Source: Paenibacillus jilunlii
GTDB lineage: Bacteria > Bacillota > Bacilli > Paenibacillales > Paenibacillaceae
Direction: 5' to 3'
DNA length: 64,000 bases
Assembly: GCF_900102965.1 (NCBI RefSeq)
Contig: NZ_FNGM01000007.1
Location: 246,982-310,981, forward strand
Below are positions 25,297 to 34,243 of this stretch, in pieces. A program made the translations under genes and the position numbers. Each line of letters begins with the position of its first letter. The first letter of the stretch is position 1. A model generated the notes under the pieces. It did not search any database. It saw only the letters and a list, made by a program, of their open reading frames with translations, and was not told the DNA's origin.

Positions 25297-26733
25297 TTAT
25301 TTCAAATACGTTCCCTTGACCAGCGGCTTCACTTTGGCTTCTACTTCTTTCATTGCCTCTGCGGCGGTTTTGGTGCCGAGCCATACCTGGTCCAGTCCCG
25401 CCGTTACCGCCGCGTCGATCTCCACAAAGTTTCTGACATTATTCTCTGCCGAAGGCTCTGCATGCTCATAAGTGGAACGCATAACGGCATCCTGGAACCC
25501 GGCCGGGCGGCCCGGAAGCTCCTCGTTGGCCCAGCTGTCAACCAGCTTCGGATCCTCATACCATTGCTTCAGCTGCGGCATCCACAGCCCTTGATGAAGC
25601 TCCAGCACATTCTCCGGGTCTGTTAGGAATTTAGAGAATTCCCAAGCTTCCTTCGGATGCTTGGAGCTCTTAAATATAATTAGGGAACCTCCAAGGAAGA
25701 AGGTCTTGTAGTCCTTCAGCACCGGCAGCACACCGACCCCCCAGTTAATGTTGGCTTTGCTCAGATCCAGATGGTTCCAGCTTCCGTCGATGACCATAGC
25801 GACCTTTCTGGACTGGAGCGCGGTTGCCGGTGCCGGAATGCTGCTGGCTTGAACCGGTGAAGGAGCAACATGGTATACATTGATCAGATCTGCGATCTTC
25901 TGGATAGCTTCGGTCGCCTCAGGCTTGGAGAGTCCGAACTCTTTGCCATCCTCAGTCAAATAGTCCCCGCCGTTGGACAGAACCAGCGGCATGTAGGATA
26001 ACCAGCTGAGGCTGAACTTAACACCGTATTGCTTAATATTCTTGGGATCAAATCCCGGATCATCGGGATGCTTGCCGTTCCTGTCAAGCGTGAGCTTCTT
26101 GGCCGTTTCAACGAATTCATCCCATTGCCAGGCTTCTTCCGCTTTGGTTGGCGGCAGCTCTACCCCTGCTTCCTTGAACAGATCGGCATTGTACATGAGG
26201 GATGGTACCACAGAGGCCTGATAAGGTCCCGCACTTTTATCCGTATCCCAATTCCACCAGGCGTACTGGAGGTAATCCTCCTTCTTGATGCTGGGATCTT
26301 CCTTCATCAGATCGAAGAAATTGTAGATCAGGCCTTCTTCCCCCATCTTCAGCTTCCATGCGGCGGAGTAGCTCAGATCCGGTGCTTCATTCCCGGCAAT
26401 CATGGCATTCAGCTTCTGTAAAAAGTCTGTGCCCGGGATATGGATGGAATCAATGGTGACGTTGGGGTTCTTCGCTTCAAAAGCCTTAATGGCATCCTCC
26501 ACCGCCTGCTTCTCCTGCGGGCTGCCCCAGAACGTGAATTTCAGTTTTACTTTTTCTCCTGCAGCTGTACCTGTATCTCCAGAAGCGGGACTATTTCCCT
26601 CCTGGTTATTTTCCTGGCTTGTATCCGCCTTTGTATTCGCATTGTTCCCGCCCGCTCCGCAAGCGGTTACAAGTAACGCCATAATCAGTAGGAAGAGTAA
26701 CATCAGCCTGGTTCTGCCGGTATTTTTTCTCAT
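25297..26733 (-). CDS. Sugar-binding lipoprotein of ABC importer
   Basis: A 478-residue family-1 extracellular binding protein. Signal peptide and lipobox (LLVTAC, Cys about residue 25) are followed by an Asn/Thr/Gly-rich spacer. LKFTFWGSPQEKQAVEDAIK, FEAKNPNVTIDSIHIPG and LIIFKSSKHPKEAWEFSKFL are typical of MalE/UgpB-like proteins. It is the first gene after the two-component system and probably its main target. A cre-like site lies just upstream of the start. Confidence 0.88.
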   Translation of the reverse strand: MRKNTGRTRLMLLFLLIMALLVTACGAGGNNANTKADTSQENNQEGNSPASGDTGTAAGEKVKLKFTFWGSPQEKQAVEDAIKAFEAKNPNVTIDSIHIPGTDFLQKLNAMIAGNEAPDLSYSAAWKLKMGEEGLIYNFFDLMKEDPSIKKEDYLQYAWWNWDTDKSAGPYQASVVPSLMYNADLFKEAGVELPPTKAEEAWQWDEFVETAKKLTLDRNGKHPDDPGFDPKNIKQYGVKFSLSWLSYMPLVLSNGGDYLTEDGKEFGLSKPEATEAIQKIADLINVYHVAPSPVQASSIPAPATALQSRKVAMVIDGSWNHLDLSKANINWGVGVLPVLKDYKTFFLGGSLIIFKSSKHPKEAWEFSKFLTDPENVLELHQGLWMPQLKQWYEDPKLVDSWANEELPGRPAGFQDAVMRSTYEHAEPSAENNVRNFVEIDAAVTAGLDQVWLGTKTAAEAMKEVEAKVKPLVKGTYLK

Positions 26734-26756
26734 TGTTTATCCCCCTTGATTTCGAA

Positions 26757-26769
26757 TGTAAGCGCTGCA
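26757..26769. promoter_or_regulatory. Possible catabolite-responsive element
   Basis: TGTAAGCGCTGCA is close to the cre consensus and lies 24 bases upstream of the binding-protein start codon, likely over or just after the transcription start. Confidence 0.45.
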
Positions 26770-26859
26770 GTCGCCTATACCCAGTGTATATGGACCCGCC
26801 GCAAAAGCCTATGGTATGATCTTTCGTTTCCTGTACGATTTTACGATCATATATAAAAA

Positions 26860-26888
26860 GATAACCCCACAAGCCATGGGCCGGGGGT
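26860..26888 (-). terminator. Terminator after the YesM-type kinase gene
   Basis: On the minus strand ATACCCC pairs with GGGGTTAT (one bulge) and TCTTTTTA follows. It separates the two-component genes from the ABC operon, which therefore has its own promoter. Confidence 0.6.
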
Positions 26889-26908
26889 ATTCATCATAAA
26901 CCGGTCTT

Positions 26909-28696
26909 TCACTCTGATCCGGGATAGGGTATAACCAGCTTCACCCGGGTGCCGAACTCGGGGACAGACTCAATCTCTATGCCGTGCTTGCTGCCATATA
27001 GCAGCTTGATCCGTTTATCCACATTTTTCAGTCCGATATTGGGACTCTCTGCCTTCAATAGCTGTTCCAGACGCTCCGGCTCGATTCCGCTGCCGTTGTC
27101 CTCAACACAGAACCGGATATCATCCCCCTGCCGCTGTCCGTAAATGGTGATTAACCCGCCGCTCTCCATATTTCGAAAACCATGAATAATGGCGTTCTCC
27201 ACCAGCGGCTGCAGGAACAGCTTGGGCACACTCACTTCCAGCAGCTCAGCTTCTATATCGAAATCCACACGGAACTTATGCTCGAAGCGGTTGGCCATAA
27301 TCACAATATAATCTTGAAGCCAGGCGATATCCTCCCGCAAAAGCATCAGATCTCTCCGGTTGTCTGTAGTGTAATGCAGCATACGCGACAGGCTGATCAG
27401 CATATTGCTGACCTGCTCCTTCTCGCCATATACAGCCATCCAGTTAATAATATTGAGTGTGTTATATAGAAAATGGGGATTGAGCTGGATATTCAGCGCG
27501 AGGATTTCTGTCTCCCGCTCCCGCAGCTTGACCACATAATTCTCATGAATCAGTTCCCTGACCTGCTCATTCATGCTGTTGAACTTCAGCAGCACATGGC
27601 CCAGCTCGTCCCTGCCTTCCACCTTGATCTGCGCATTGAAATCCCCGCCGCCGACCCGCTTGATCGCCAGCAGCAGTTTGCTGACCGGTGAAGAAATGCG
27701 CGCGGAAATCACATAGGCGAATATAAGCGAAAGGGCAAGCAGCGGAGTGCCCAGCGCCATAATAAAGAACAGAATAGTATCCGCAATATCATGGGTTAAA
27801 GCGCCTGGGGGAATCAGCACCACGGATAACCAGTTGGTCACCGGAGATAAGGCGAAGCAAGCGATCATCCGCTTCCCGCCGACAGTCACATAAGCCGTTC
27901 CGCTGCCCTTGCTCCGCAGCTCCTCCAGCCAGGCTGCCGATTCCACGGTCCCCAGGCGCGTTTTATCCTGATGGGAGATCATTGTGCCGTTCTCACTGGC
28001 CACCAGGAACACTGATCCCTGAATCGGAATGCTGCCCCTGAATATATTGGCATATACATCATCCTTGAAATTCATCACCAGAACCGGTTTCTCAGACCCT
28101 GGGTTTGCCCGGACAATGACGTCATTCCGGACACAGGAGGGATTGATCTGCCGGACAGCCGAGAAAACATAACGGTAATCGATATTGCTCCCGGCAAGCT
28201 CAGGCAGCGCATGCATCCGGGTATAATCATACGTGGGCACCCAGGCGATACGCCCTTTCCCCCCGGCTGCCGCCCGGTACAGTTCCGAGCTGTAGAAGTG
28301 GTCCGGAGGATAGGTATTCTTGTTCTTGCTTCCATACACGAACGCCTGCGTGACCAGTTCAGCGGAGTACAGGTCGGCAGATTGTGAAAAGTACCGCCCG
28401 AGGATCTCCGTCACTTTTTTATTGGTTGCAAGCAGTTGTTGTCCTCCAGCCGGCCCATGCCCGTCAAAAATCTGATACAGCTGGCATTCCACCATCAGCG
28501 AGAGGCTGTTATCCTGTATGATTTTCAGACGTTCGTTGATGATCTGGTTGTTCTTCAGCACAATCTCACTGACGTTGTCACGGGCCAGCTTCAGCATTAT
28601 TTCCTTGCTTGCATAATAATAACCAAGGCCGAGGATTGCCAAAGGGAGGGTGATCAGCACAATATAGGACAGAACCAGCTTATTCTTCAGCCTCAT
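26909..28696 (-). CDS. YesM-type sensor histidine kinase
   Basis: A 595-residue membrane kinase: N-terminal transmembrane segment (LSYIVLITLPLAILGLGYYY), a large extracellular Cache-like sensor (about 35-290), second transmembrane segment near 300-325, HAMP (about 325-380, with GGGDFNAQIKVEGRDELGHV), His_kinase domain with ALNIQLNPHFLYNTLNIINW (phosphorylated His about residue 408) and an HATPase_c domain (LVENAIIHGF, DNGSGI, GLKNVDKRI). It is cotranscribed with the YesN-type regulator. Such pairs usually activate adjacent oligosaccharide ABC importers. Confidence 0.92.
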   Translation of the reverse strand: MRLKNKLVLSYIVLITLPLAILGLGYYYASKEIMLKLARDNVSEIVLKNNQIINERLKIIQDNSLSLMVECQLYQIFDGHGPAGGQQLLATNKKVTEILGRYFSQSADLYSAELVTQAFVYGSKNKNTYPPDHFYSSELYRAAAGGKGRIAWVPTYDYTRMHALPELAGSNIDYRYVFSAVRQINPSCVRNDVIVRANPGSEKPVLVMNFKDDVYANIFRGSIPIQGSVFLVASENGTMISHQDKTRLGTVESAAWLEELRSKGSGTAYVTVGGKRMIACFALSPVTNWLSVVLIPPGALTHDIADTILFFIMALGTPLLALSLIFAYVISARISSPVSKLLLAIKRVGGGDFNAQIKVEGRDELGHVLLKFNSMNEQVRELIHENYVVKLRERETEILALNIQLNPHFLYNTLNIINWMAVYGEKEQVSNMLISLSRMLHYTTDNRRDLMLLREDIAWLQDYIVIMANRFEHKFRVDFDIEAELLEVSVPKLFLQPLVENAIIHGFRNMESGGLITIYGQRQGDDIRFCVEDNGSGIEPERLEQLLKAESPNIGLKNVDKRIKLLYGSKHGIEIESVPEFGTRVKLVIPYPGSE

Positions 28697-28704
28697 AGTC
28701 CCAC

Positions 28705-30312
28705 CTACAATACATCTTTCTTCCGGAATTCCTCCGGTGACAGTCCGGTTTCCCGCTTGAATACTCTGGTAAAATAACCGGCGTCTCTGAAGCCCACGCT
28801 TAAGGCAATGGCTGAGATTTTCAAGTCTCCGTTCTGCAGCAGCGCTTTGGCTTTGTCCATACGCAGGCGCAGCAGATATTCGGTAAAGGTCATGGAGGTG
28901 TGCTGTTTAAAAAAGCTGCTGAAATAAGCGGGGCTGAAAAAAAATTGCCGGGCGACATACTCCAGCGACAGATCCTCCATATAATGGGCTTCCAGAAATG
29001 CTTTGCACAGGCTGATCGTCCGTCCGCTTTTGTTATCCTTGCGTTCCTCAATGCTCTCCATAATCCGGTTCAAATAATAGATTGCCCTTTGTTCGACTTC
29101 ATCCAGACTTTCACAGGCCGGAATTTGAAATTCCAGCTCAGAAATGAAGTTGCTTGCTTCCTCCTGGCGGAGAAACACTTCGCTTCCTTTGACTTCGTTC
29201 ACCAGAGCGTACAAAACACAGTCTTTGAGATGGGCCGGGGACGGACAGTCCCCTTCGAGCAGCCTCTGAATCAGCGCCTTCAATGCCTGGGCCACTGTAT
29301 CCCTGTCCAGCCGCGCCAAAGCGTCAGTGATGCCTGTATCGGCAGGAACCATTTTTAAACTGGGCTTGTCCGGATTGTAAGCGATTTCATCGTAGAGAAC
29401 AAGCTGGCCTGCACCCGTATAAAAGGTGTACTCCAGCGCTTTTTGCGCCTGTTCAAAAGACTGCGGAGCCCCGCTGTACAAATCCGCCATCCAGTTCCCT
29501 GCACCCAACGTGAGGGTCAGGCCGAATTCGTCCCGGACCTGGCGGATGAATTGCCGGAACTGCTCCATGTCCCGCTTCAGCAGCCATTCCAGGGAATGCG
29601 CCGAGGTCACGATGGACCCGATCATCGGGTCCGCGCCTTCCAGATTGAAGGAAACCGAAGGCCCCACCGTCTGATAGATTTCCTTCATCCAGTTTTTCAC
29701 ACTGGCCTTCAGTTCCTCGAAATCCTCAAGTGTATAGGATTCCGCGATCTCCCGCTTCCGGAACTTGGCCAGCATGACAAAACCTCCGCTTATCGCAGGG
29801 AAAAGCCTGCGGATTTCCTGAAGCTCCTCCTCGCTTGAAGAAGAACGCATCCACCGGTTGAGCAAATGCTGCTCATAGACCGGGGCTGCCGAGCTGAGCC
29901 GCTGCCGGAGAACCGCCCCATCCTGAAGACTCAGCCGTTCTTTCTCCATCGCCGTATCGAGCTTGTCCAGGATCTCGGACAGCTCCTTGAAGGCCAGCGG
30001 CTTCAGCAGATAATCGAATGCCCCGAGCTGTAAGGCCTGTCTTGCATAATCAAAATTTCCGTAGACGCTGAGAATCACGATTTTGACCAGCTCTCTGCGG
30101 CTCTCCATTTGTTCAATCAAAGTCAACCCATCCATATTGGGCATCCGGATATCGGTGAGAATAATATCGATCCGGTTATCCTCAATAATGCGCAGAGCCT
30201 CCAAACCATCCTTCACCATAAAAATCCGGTATTCCGGCCGGAGCTGCTTAATCATGTCCGCAATGCCCCGGCGGTGACGCGGTTCATCATCGGCGACAAG
30301 CACGTTGTACAT
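28705..30312 (-). CDS. YesN-type response regulator with AraC domain
   Basis: A 535-residue response regulator. The receiver domain has acidic DDE near residue 8, the phosphoacceptor Asp in IDIILTDIRMPNMDGL (about 55) and Lys in YLLKPLAF (about 103). A central helical region of unassigned type follows. The C-terminal AraC helix-turn-helix pair includes LSLEYVARQFFFSPAYFSSF and ISAIALSVGFRDAGYFTRVF, then KRETGLSPEEFRK. It probably activates the downstream ABC/GH172 genes after phosphorylation by the kinase. The start has GAGAGGAAGCG. Confidence 0.92.
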   Translation of the reverse strand: MYNVLVADDEPRHRRGIADMIKQLRPEYRIFMVKDGLEALRIIEDNRIDIILTDIRMPNMDGLTLIEQMESRRELVKIVILSVYGNFDYARQALQLGAFDYLLKPLAFKELSEILDKLDTAMEKERLSLQDGAVLRQRLSSAAPVYEQHLLNRWMRSSSSEEELQEIRRLFPAISGGFVMLAKFRKREIAESYTLEDFEELKASVKNWMKEIYQTVGPSVSFNLEGADPMIGSIVTSAHSLEWLLKRDMEQFRQFIRQVRDEFGLTLTLGAGNWMADLYSGAPQSFEQAQKALEYTFYTGAGQLVLYDEIAYNPDKPSLKMVPADTGITDALARLDRDTVAQALKALIQRLLEGDCPSPAHLKDCVLYALVNEVKGSEVFLRQEEASNFISELEFQIPACESLDEVEQRAIYYLNRIMESIEERKDNKSGRTISLCKAFLEAHYMEDLSLEYVARQFFFSPAYFSSFFKQHTSMTFTEYLLRLRMDKAKALLQNGDLKISAIALSVGFRDAGYFTRVFKRETGLSPEEFRKKDVL

Positions 30313-30620
30313 CGCTTCCTCTCCTCTCTCAGAACAACCAAATTGTAAGTAAGATAGTAAGGCAGCTTGACCAGCCTGTCAATCTTCAGGTTCTGCCCGT
30401 ACTTGTAAATTTTTCATTTGGGATTTGACCGTGACTACGGAGAATGTTTGGACTTCCGGCCGCTGCCCATCTGCAGATTTCTTGATTGTACACCGTTTTT
30501 AATGGTTGAAATCCGCAGACAGCTTATGCTGAAGATAGCGAGCTTTCCTGCGGTAAGCTTTCAGGCGGACGCTACCGCTCCGTAAGTATCCAAACTTCCC
30601 CTCCGTCACTTTTCCAAAAA
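30313..30620. other. Intergenic region with large imperfect inverted repeat
   Basis: This 308-base stretch has no supported gene. It contains the promoter side of the response-regulator gene (next to 30312) and the inverted element described next. Confidence 0.5.
30446..30595. repeat. Imperfect inverted repeat of about 150 bp, MITE-like
   Basis: GTTTGGACTTCCGGCCGCTG at 30446-30465 is matched on the minus strand by GTTTGGATACTTACGGAGCG (30595-30576). The interior carries further paired CCGCAG/CTGCGG and repeated AGCTTTC. Such dispersed palindromic elements are common in Paenibacillus intergenic DNA. No second copy was seen in this window. Confidence 0.4.
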
Positions 30621-31055
30621 TTAATGTTCAAGTTCTTTATTTAGCTCGCTTCGGACGAAATCAAAGGTACTTTTACCTTTCATTTCCTCATCTAGCTCGC
30701 TTCGGACGAAATCAAAGGTACTTTTACCTTTCATTTCCTCATTTAGCTCGCTTCGGACGAAATCAAAGGTACTTTTACCTTTTATTTCCTCATTTAGCTC
30801 GCTTCGGACAAAATCAAAGGTACTTTTACCTCTCATTTGCTCATCTAGCTCGCTTCGGACGAAATCAAAGGTACTTTTACCTCTCATTTCCTCATTTAGA
30901 TCGCTTCGGACGAAATCAAAGGTACTTTTACCTTTCATTTCCTCATCTAGCTCGCTTGGGGCGAAATCAAAGGTACTTTTACCTCTCATTTGCTCATTTA
31001 GCTTGCTTGGGGCGAAGTCAAAGGTACTTTCTGCCGTTATTTCTGAATAAACCAC
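30621..31055 (-). repeat. Eight-unit 51-bp tandem repeat with an open frame (GKSTFDFVRSELNEEM)
   Basis: Eight units of 51 bp keep one frame open for 144 codons, with a GTG start (MVYSEITAESTFDF). Each unit encodes GKSTFDFVRSELNEEMK or a close variant. Unit differences are D/N, E/Q, K/R, M/I, VR/AP and E/D, so many are amino-acid changing but conservative. Each unit also contains AAAGGTA-CTTT-TACCTTT, a small perfect hairpin. AAGGG sits too close to the GTG to be a good ribosome site. It could be a repetitive hydrophilic peptide gene or a non-coding repeat array. No known family. Confidence 0.55.
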
Positions 31056-31193
31056 CCTTCGGACGTTACCGTTTCAGCGAGAAATAGAAGGGTAATGAAT
31101 TGCGTGAAACATATAAATTCTGCCCTGAAATAACCTCTTTTTATTTCATTCCTCTGTGTGCCGCACAACGGCACGGGTGTCTTATATTTTCAG
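31056..31193. other. Spacer between tandem repeat and LacI terminator
   Basis: Short AT-rich spacer. ACGTTACCGTTTC near 31066-31078 could be an operator remnant. No gene seen. Confidence 0.3.
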
Positions 31194-31223
31194 AAAAAGA
31201 CTGCCGAAAACGCTCGACAGTCT
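31194..31223 (-). terminator. Terminator of the GH32-ABC-GH172-LacI operon
   Basis: On the minus strand AGACTGTCGA pairs with TTCGGCAGTCT (one G-T pair), followed by TTTTTC. It is located 44 bases beyond the LacI stop. Confidence 0.85.
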
Positions 31224-31266
31224 CTCTCCACTCTAATCCTCACGCATTTCTTTCTAGTATCCTTGC

Positions 31267-32259
31267 TCAGCTGGTATGCCTTGCCATTAATTCAATGGGG
31301 AACATCCGGTCAACAGGCTGGATAGGTTCCCCCTTCGTTTCAATGGATTCAATCATTAGCTCGGAGGCGTTCAATGCCAGCTCATTGATCGGATGCCGGA
31401 TGGTTGACAGACTTAGCAGCTCCGAAACGGTCGGCATATCATCCACACCCAGTACCGCAAGGTTCTCTGGTACAGACAGGTTCAGATCCTTGCAGGCCTT
31501 CAGCACCCCAATGGCAGAGATATCGTTCAGGCAGAACAATGCCTGCGGCAGCTGGCTATTTTTGTGCAGCTGCATCACCGTTTCATATCCGAAGCTTTCC
31601 GTCATATCTCCGGTAATGACCGTTGTGAGATTGCCCTTCTCCTGCATAGACTGGGAGGCACCGTTCAACCGGTCGTCGAATCCGGGGACCTGTCCATGCG
31701 GATAGGTCAGAATAATAATTTTTTGATAGCCCCGGGACATTAAATGGTCCACTCCGGTCTGGCCGCACTGATAATCGTTCACCCGGACGATATGGGCTCC
31801 GTAGGACAAATTATGCCGTCCGATGGTGATAACCGGAACGTTGAGATCCATAAGCCTCGGCATGAACTTCTCCGTCTCCAGGGTCGCTTTTACAATAATT
31901 CCATCCACCATCTGGATATTCATGAAGATCTCATCAAAGTCCAGAAGGATCAGCTTGTACCCCATAGTCTTCAGCTGCTGCTTCAGCACCTTGGCGAAGT
32001 GCAGGAAATATAAATCTTCGAAATATCCGTCATAAGTGCTGTTCGACAGAACGAGTCCGATGGTATGCATTTTGCCGGTAATCAGGCTTTTGGCAACGGG
32101 GTTTACCTGGTACCCGAGCTTTGTAATCGAGTCGCTTATCTTCTCCCGGGTCTCCGGGCCCATCCGGTGAAAATTGCCGTTCATGAAATGGGAGACCGTT
32201 GCCGGCGACACGCCTGCATCTTTGGCGACCTGTACTAAAGTAACTCTTTGTTTTGCCAT
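31267..32259 (-). CDS. LacI-family regulator of the fructoside operon
   Basis: A 330-residue LacI-type repressor with helix-turn-helix VTLVQVAKDAGVSPATVSHF at residues 5-24, a shorter hinge and the effector domain (HTIGLVLSNSTYDGYFEDLY, QALFCLNDISAIGVLKAC, LAVLGVDDMPTVSELL). The ATG start after AGAGGTGCAGCAC is chosen over GTG three codons earlier. It is the last gene of the GH32-like/ABC/GH172 operon. I infer that it binds the GTAAAACGTTTTAC-type sites at 38089 and 38197, and possibly the related sites at 63507-63686. Confidence 0.87.
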   Translation of the reverse strand: MAKQRVTLVQVAKDAGVSPATVSHFMNGNFHRMGPETREKISDSITKLGYQVNPVAKSLITGKMHTIGLVLSNSTYDGYFEDLYFLHFAKVLKQQLKTMGYKLILLDFDEIFMNIQMVDGIIVKATLETEKFMPRLMDLNVPVITIGRHNLSYGAHIVRVNDYQCGQTGVDHLMSRGYQKIIILTYPHGQVPGFDDRLNGASQSMQEKGNLTTVITGDMTESFGYETVMQLHKNSQLPQALFCLNDISAIGVLKACKDLNLSVPENLAVLGVDDMPTVSELLSLSTIRHPINELALNASELMIESIETKGEPIQPVDRMFPIELMARHTS

Positions 32260-32304
32260 GTGCTGCACCTCTGCGAATTTACTTGGAAGCCTGTACCTCC
32301 GCGC

Positions 32305-33393
32305 TTACCGCGGACGTCTGTCCATCACTGCCGGAAATTCCGGAAACGCCTGATGCGGCTCCGTCTGATACCAGTAGCTGATCGAGCTGATATCGTCGCT
32401 GCGTTCAAATAAGGCTTGGCCGTCATGTCCTATTTGCTGTACAGTCACCTTCAGGTCCTCTTCGAACAGAATCGGATCAAGGATATGCCAGCGGTAGAAG
32501 CCCCGCATCGGGCAAGCCGCACCGTCATATATGTGGGACCGGGTGTTGTCCTTCGTTGCAAAATAAGGGAAACCCATAAATGGGGTTGAATAGGTCTGCT
32601 CCTGCACCGGGTTCCCGTTATCATATTTCACAAAACCCCAGGCACCGCCGAAATAATCCTCAGCCCCGGTGCCGCAAATTGTCGGCCAGTCCCGGTCACC
32701 GTCGATATAGAATTTCACTTCTCCTTCACCATACCAATAACGGGATAGAGAAGTCCAGGACATATAAGTGCCGATAAATTTGCCTCTTCCTTTAATTCCA
32801 TCAATCAAGGTGTAATCCTGCTTCAGCACAGTTGGATTTTCTCTGCGGAACTGGGCGTGAAAATACTCAGTGTCCTCATCCAGCTCCTCCACCAGCATAT
32901 AGTCGAATTGGTAAAAGAATGCCTCAATGCTCTGCGGATGCTCATTCGTAATGGTTACTTTGGCCGCTTGGCGGAAGGGCATGGCAAAGTAGCTGTTCAT
33001 GCCGCCGACCGGATTCACCACTACCGGCAGTGAATTGACAACCGCCCGCGCCCCAAAGCCGTTGCAGAAGAAATCGCCCAGCGGTACTTCTACGGATGGT
33101 TGTTCTTCATTGTCCCAGTACATGCGCAGCACCAGATCGCGGAGGACGAACCAGCCCGATTCGGTCTGATCGGTAACGGTCATCCAGATATGCTGAATGA
33201 TTCCGGGCCCTTCAATATCCACAAGCGTCGCGGTTTCTCCCTGCGCAAGCGAGATGAACGCCTTGCCTTTGCGGGCAACGCCCAGAGGGCCTTCCGCCTG
33301 TCCCCCTTGTCCCTTAAGACCTTGCGGATTCTCCGCTGTAATCGCTCTGCTCTTGCCTTTCATTCTGCCAAACAGCTGATTCATCGATTGCAT
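32305..33393 (-). CDS. GH172 (DUF2961) fructofuranosidase-like enzyme, copy 2
   Basis: A 362-residue GH172 protein. Family marks are SRAITAENPQGLKGQGGQAEG at the start, LVDIEGPGIIQHIWMTV, VEVPLGDFFCNGFG, FHAQFRRENPT and ICGTGAEDYFGGAWGF with the conserved glutamate. It has no signal peptide. It is encoded between the MalG-type permease and LacI genes and downstream of a GH32-like enzyme. A known GH172 enzyme interconverts inulobiose and difructose dianhydride I, so a cytoplasmic route from imported fructosyl disaccharides or their anhydrides is plausible. The exact substrate cannot be read from the sequence. AAGGAGAAGATGAAACC is the ribosome site. Confidence 0.88.
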   Translation of the reverse strand: MQSMNQLFGRMKGKSRAITAENPQGLKGQGGQAEGPLGVARKGKAFISLAQGETATLVDIEGPGIIQHIWMTVTDQTESGWFVLRDLVLRMYWDNEEQPSVEVPLGDFFCNGFGARAVVNSLPVVVNPVGGMNSYFAMPFRQAAKVTITNEHPQSIEAFFYQFDYMLVEELDEDTEYFHAQFRRENPTVLKQDYTLIDGIKGRGKFIGTYMSWTSLSRYWYGEGEVKFYIDGDRDWPTICGTGAEDYFGGAWGFVKYDNGNPVQEQTYSTPFMGFPYFATKDNTRSHIYDGAACPMRGFYRWHILDPILFEEDLKVTVQQIGHDGQALFERSDDISSISYWYQTEPHQAFPEFPAVMDRRPR

Positions 33394-33408
33394 GGTTTCA
33401 TCTTCTCC

Positions 33409-34242
33409 TTATCCTTTGACTGCACCGTCAGACACGCCGGCCATCACATATTTATTCAGGAACAAGTACGTAACAATAATGGGAATAATGCTGATGCTGA
33501 TTGCCGCGAAGGTCTGGCCCCAATCTGTAGCCCCGAAGGCACCGATAAATTCCTGCAGCCCGACGGCAATCGTCTTGTAGGCTTTATCATTCGTGAACGT
33601 ATTGGAGAACACGAAGTCATTCCAGATGAAAATAAAGTTAATGGATGCCACCGTAATGGTTGTATTGATCGTAAGCGGTGAAACAATGCGGAAGAACACC
33701 TGATAGATGTTGCAGCCGTCAATCACCGCAGCCTCAAGGAGCTCGCCCGGCACATACCGGTAGAAGCTGGTGAAGATCAGAATGGACAAAGGCAGCGCAA
33801 AACCAACCTGCGGCAGGATCAGGGCCGGATACGAATTCAGCAGCCCGTAATCTTTGTACATAATGAACAGCGGAATGAGCGTAACCTGAATCGGAATCAT
33901 AATGCCAATTGTAAAAAACAGCAGCAGCTTCGAATTCAGCCGGTTGATCATTTTGACCAGGGCAAAGCCTGCGGTCGCGCTCAGGAAGATGATCAATGCC
34001 AGACAGGCAAAAGTCACAATGGCCGTATTCTTGATATACAGCAGCAGGCTGCTCTCCCGGAATACACTGGCATAATTTTCAAACGACCAGGACGAAGGCA
34101 TGGCAAACGGCTGGGTAGTCAGCTCGATGCTCGATTTGAAGCTGGACAGCATCAGCCAGACTACCGGATAGATTTGAATCAGCAGAATCGCAATGACCAG
34201 GATATACAAAAGAGAAGAGGAGAGCTTTTTTGTCGCTAGCAT
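33409..34242 (-). CDS. Carbohydrate ABC permease (MalG type)
   Basis: A 277-residue CUT1 permease with six helices. GELLEAAVIDGCNIYQVFFRIVSPLTIN is the EAA loop and YLFLNKYVMAGVSDGAVKG the end. The second ATG (MLATKK) is preferred because AAGGAG is immediately before the first ATG and at proper distance from the second. The gene follows the MalF-type gene at once. Confidence 0.87.
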   Translation of the reverse strand: MLATKKLSSSLLYILVIAILLIQIYPVVWLMLSSFKSSIELTTQPFAMPSSWSFENYASVFRESSLLLYIKNTAIVTFACLALIIFLSATAGFALVKMINRLNSKLLLFFTIGIMIPIQVTLIPLFIMYKDYGLLNSYPALILPQVGFALPLSILIFTSFYRYVPGELLEAAVIDGCNIYQVFFRIVSPLTINTTITVASINFIFIWNDFVFSNTFTNDKAYKTIAVGLQEFIGAFGATDWGQTFAAISISIIPIIVTYLFLNKYVMAGVSDGAVKG

Positions 34243-34243
34243 G

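Noticed and set aside
30621..31055. Possible CRISPR array
   Set aside because: Units are contiguous 51-bp repeats with no unique spacers, and no cas genes are present.
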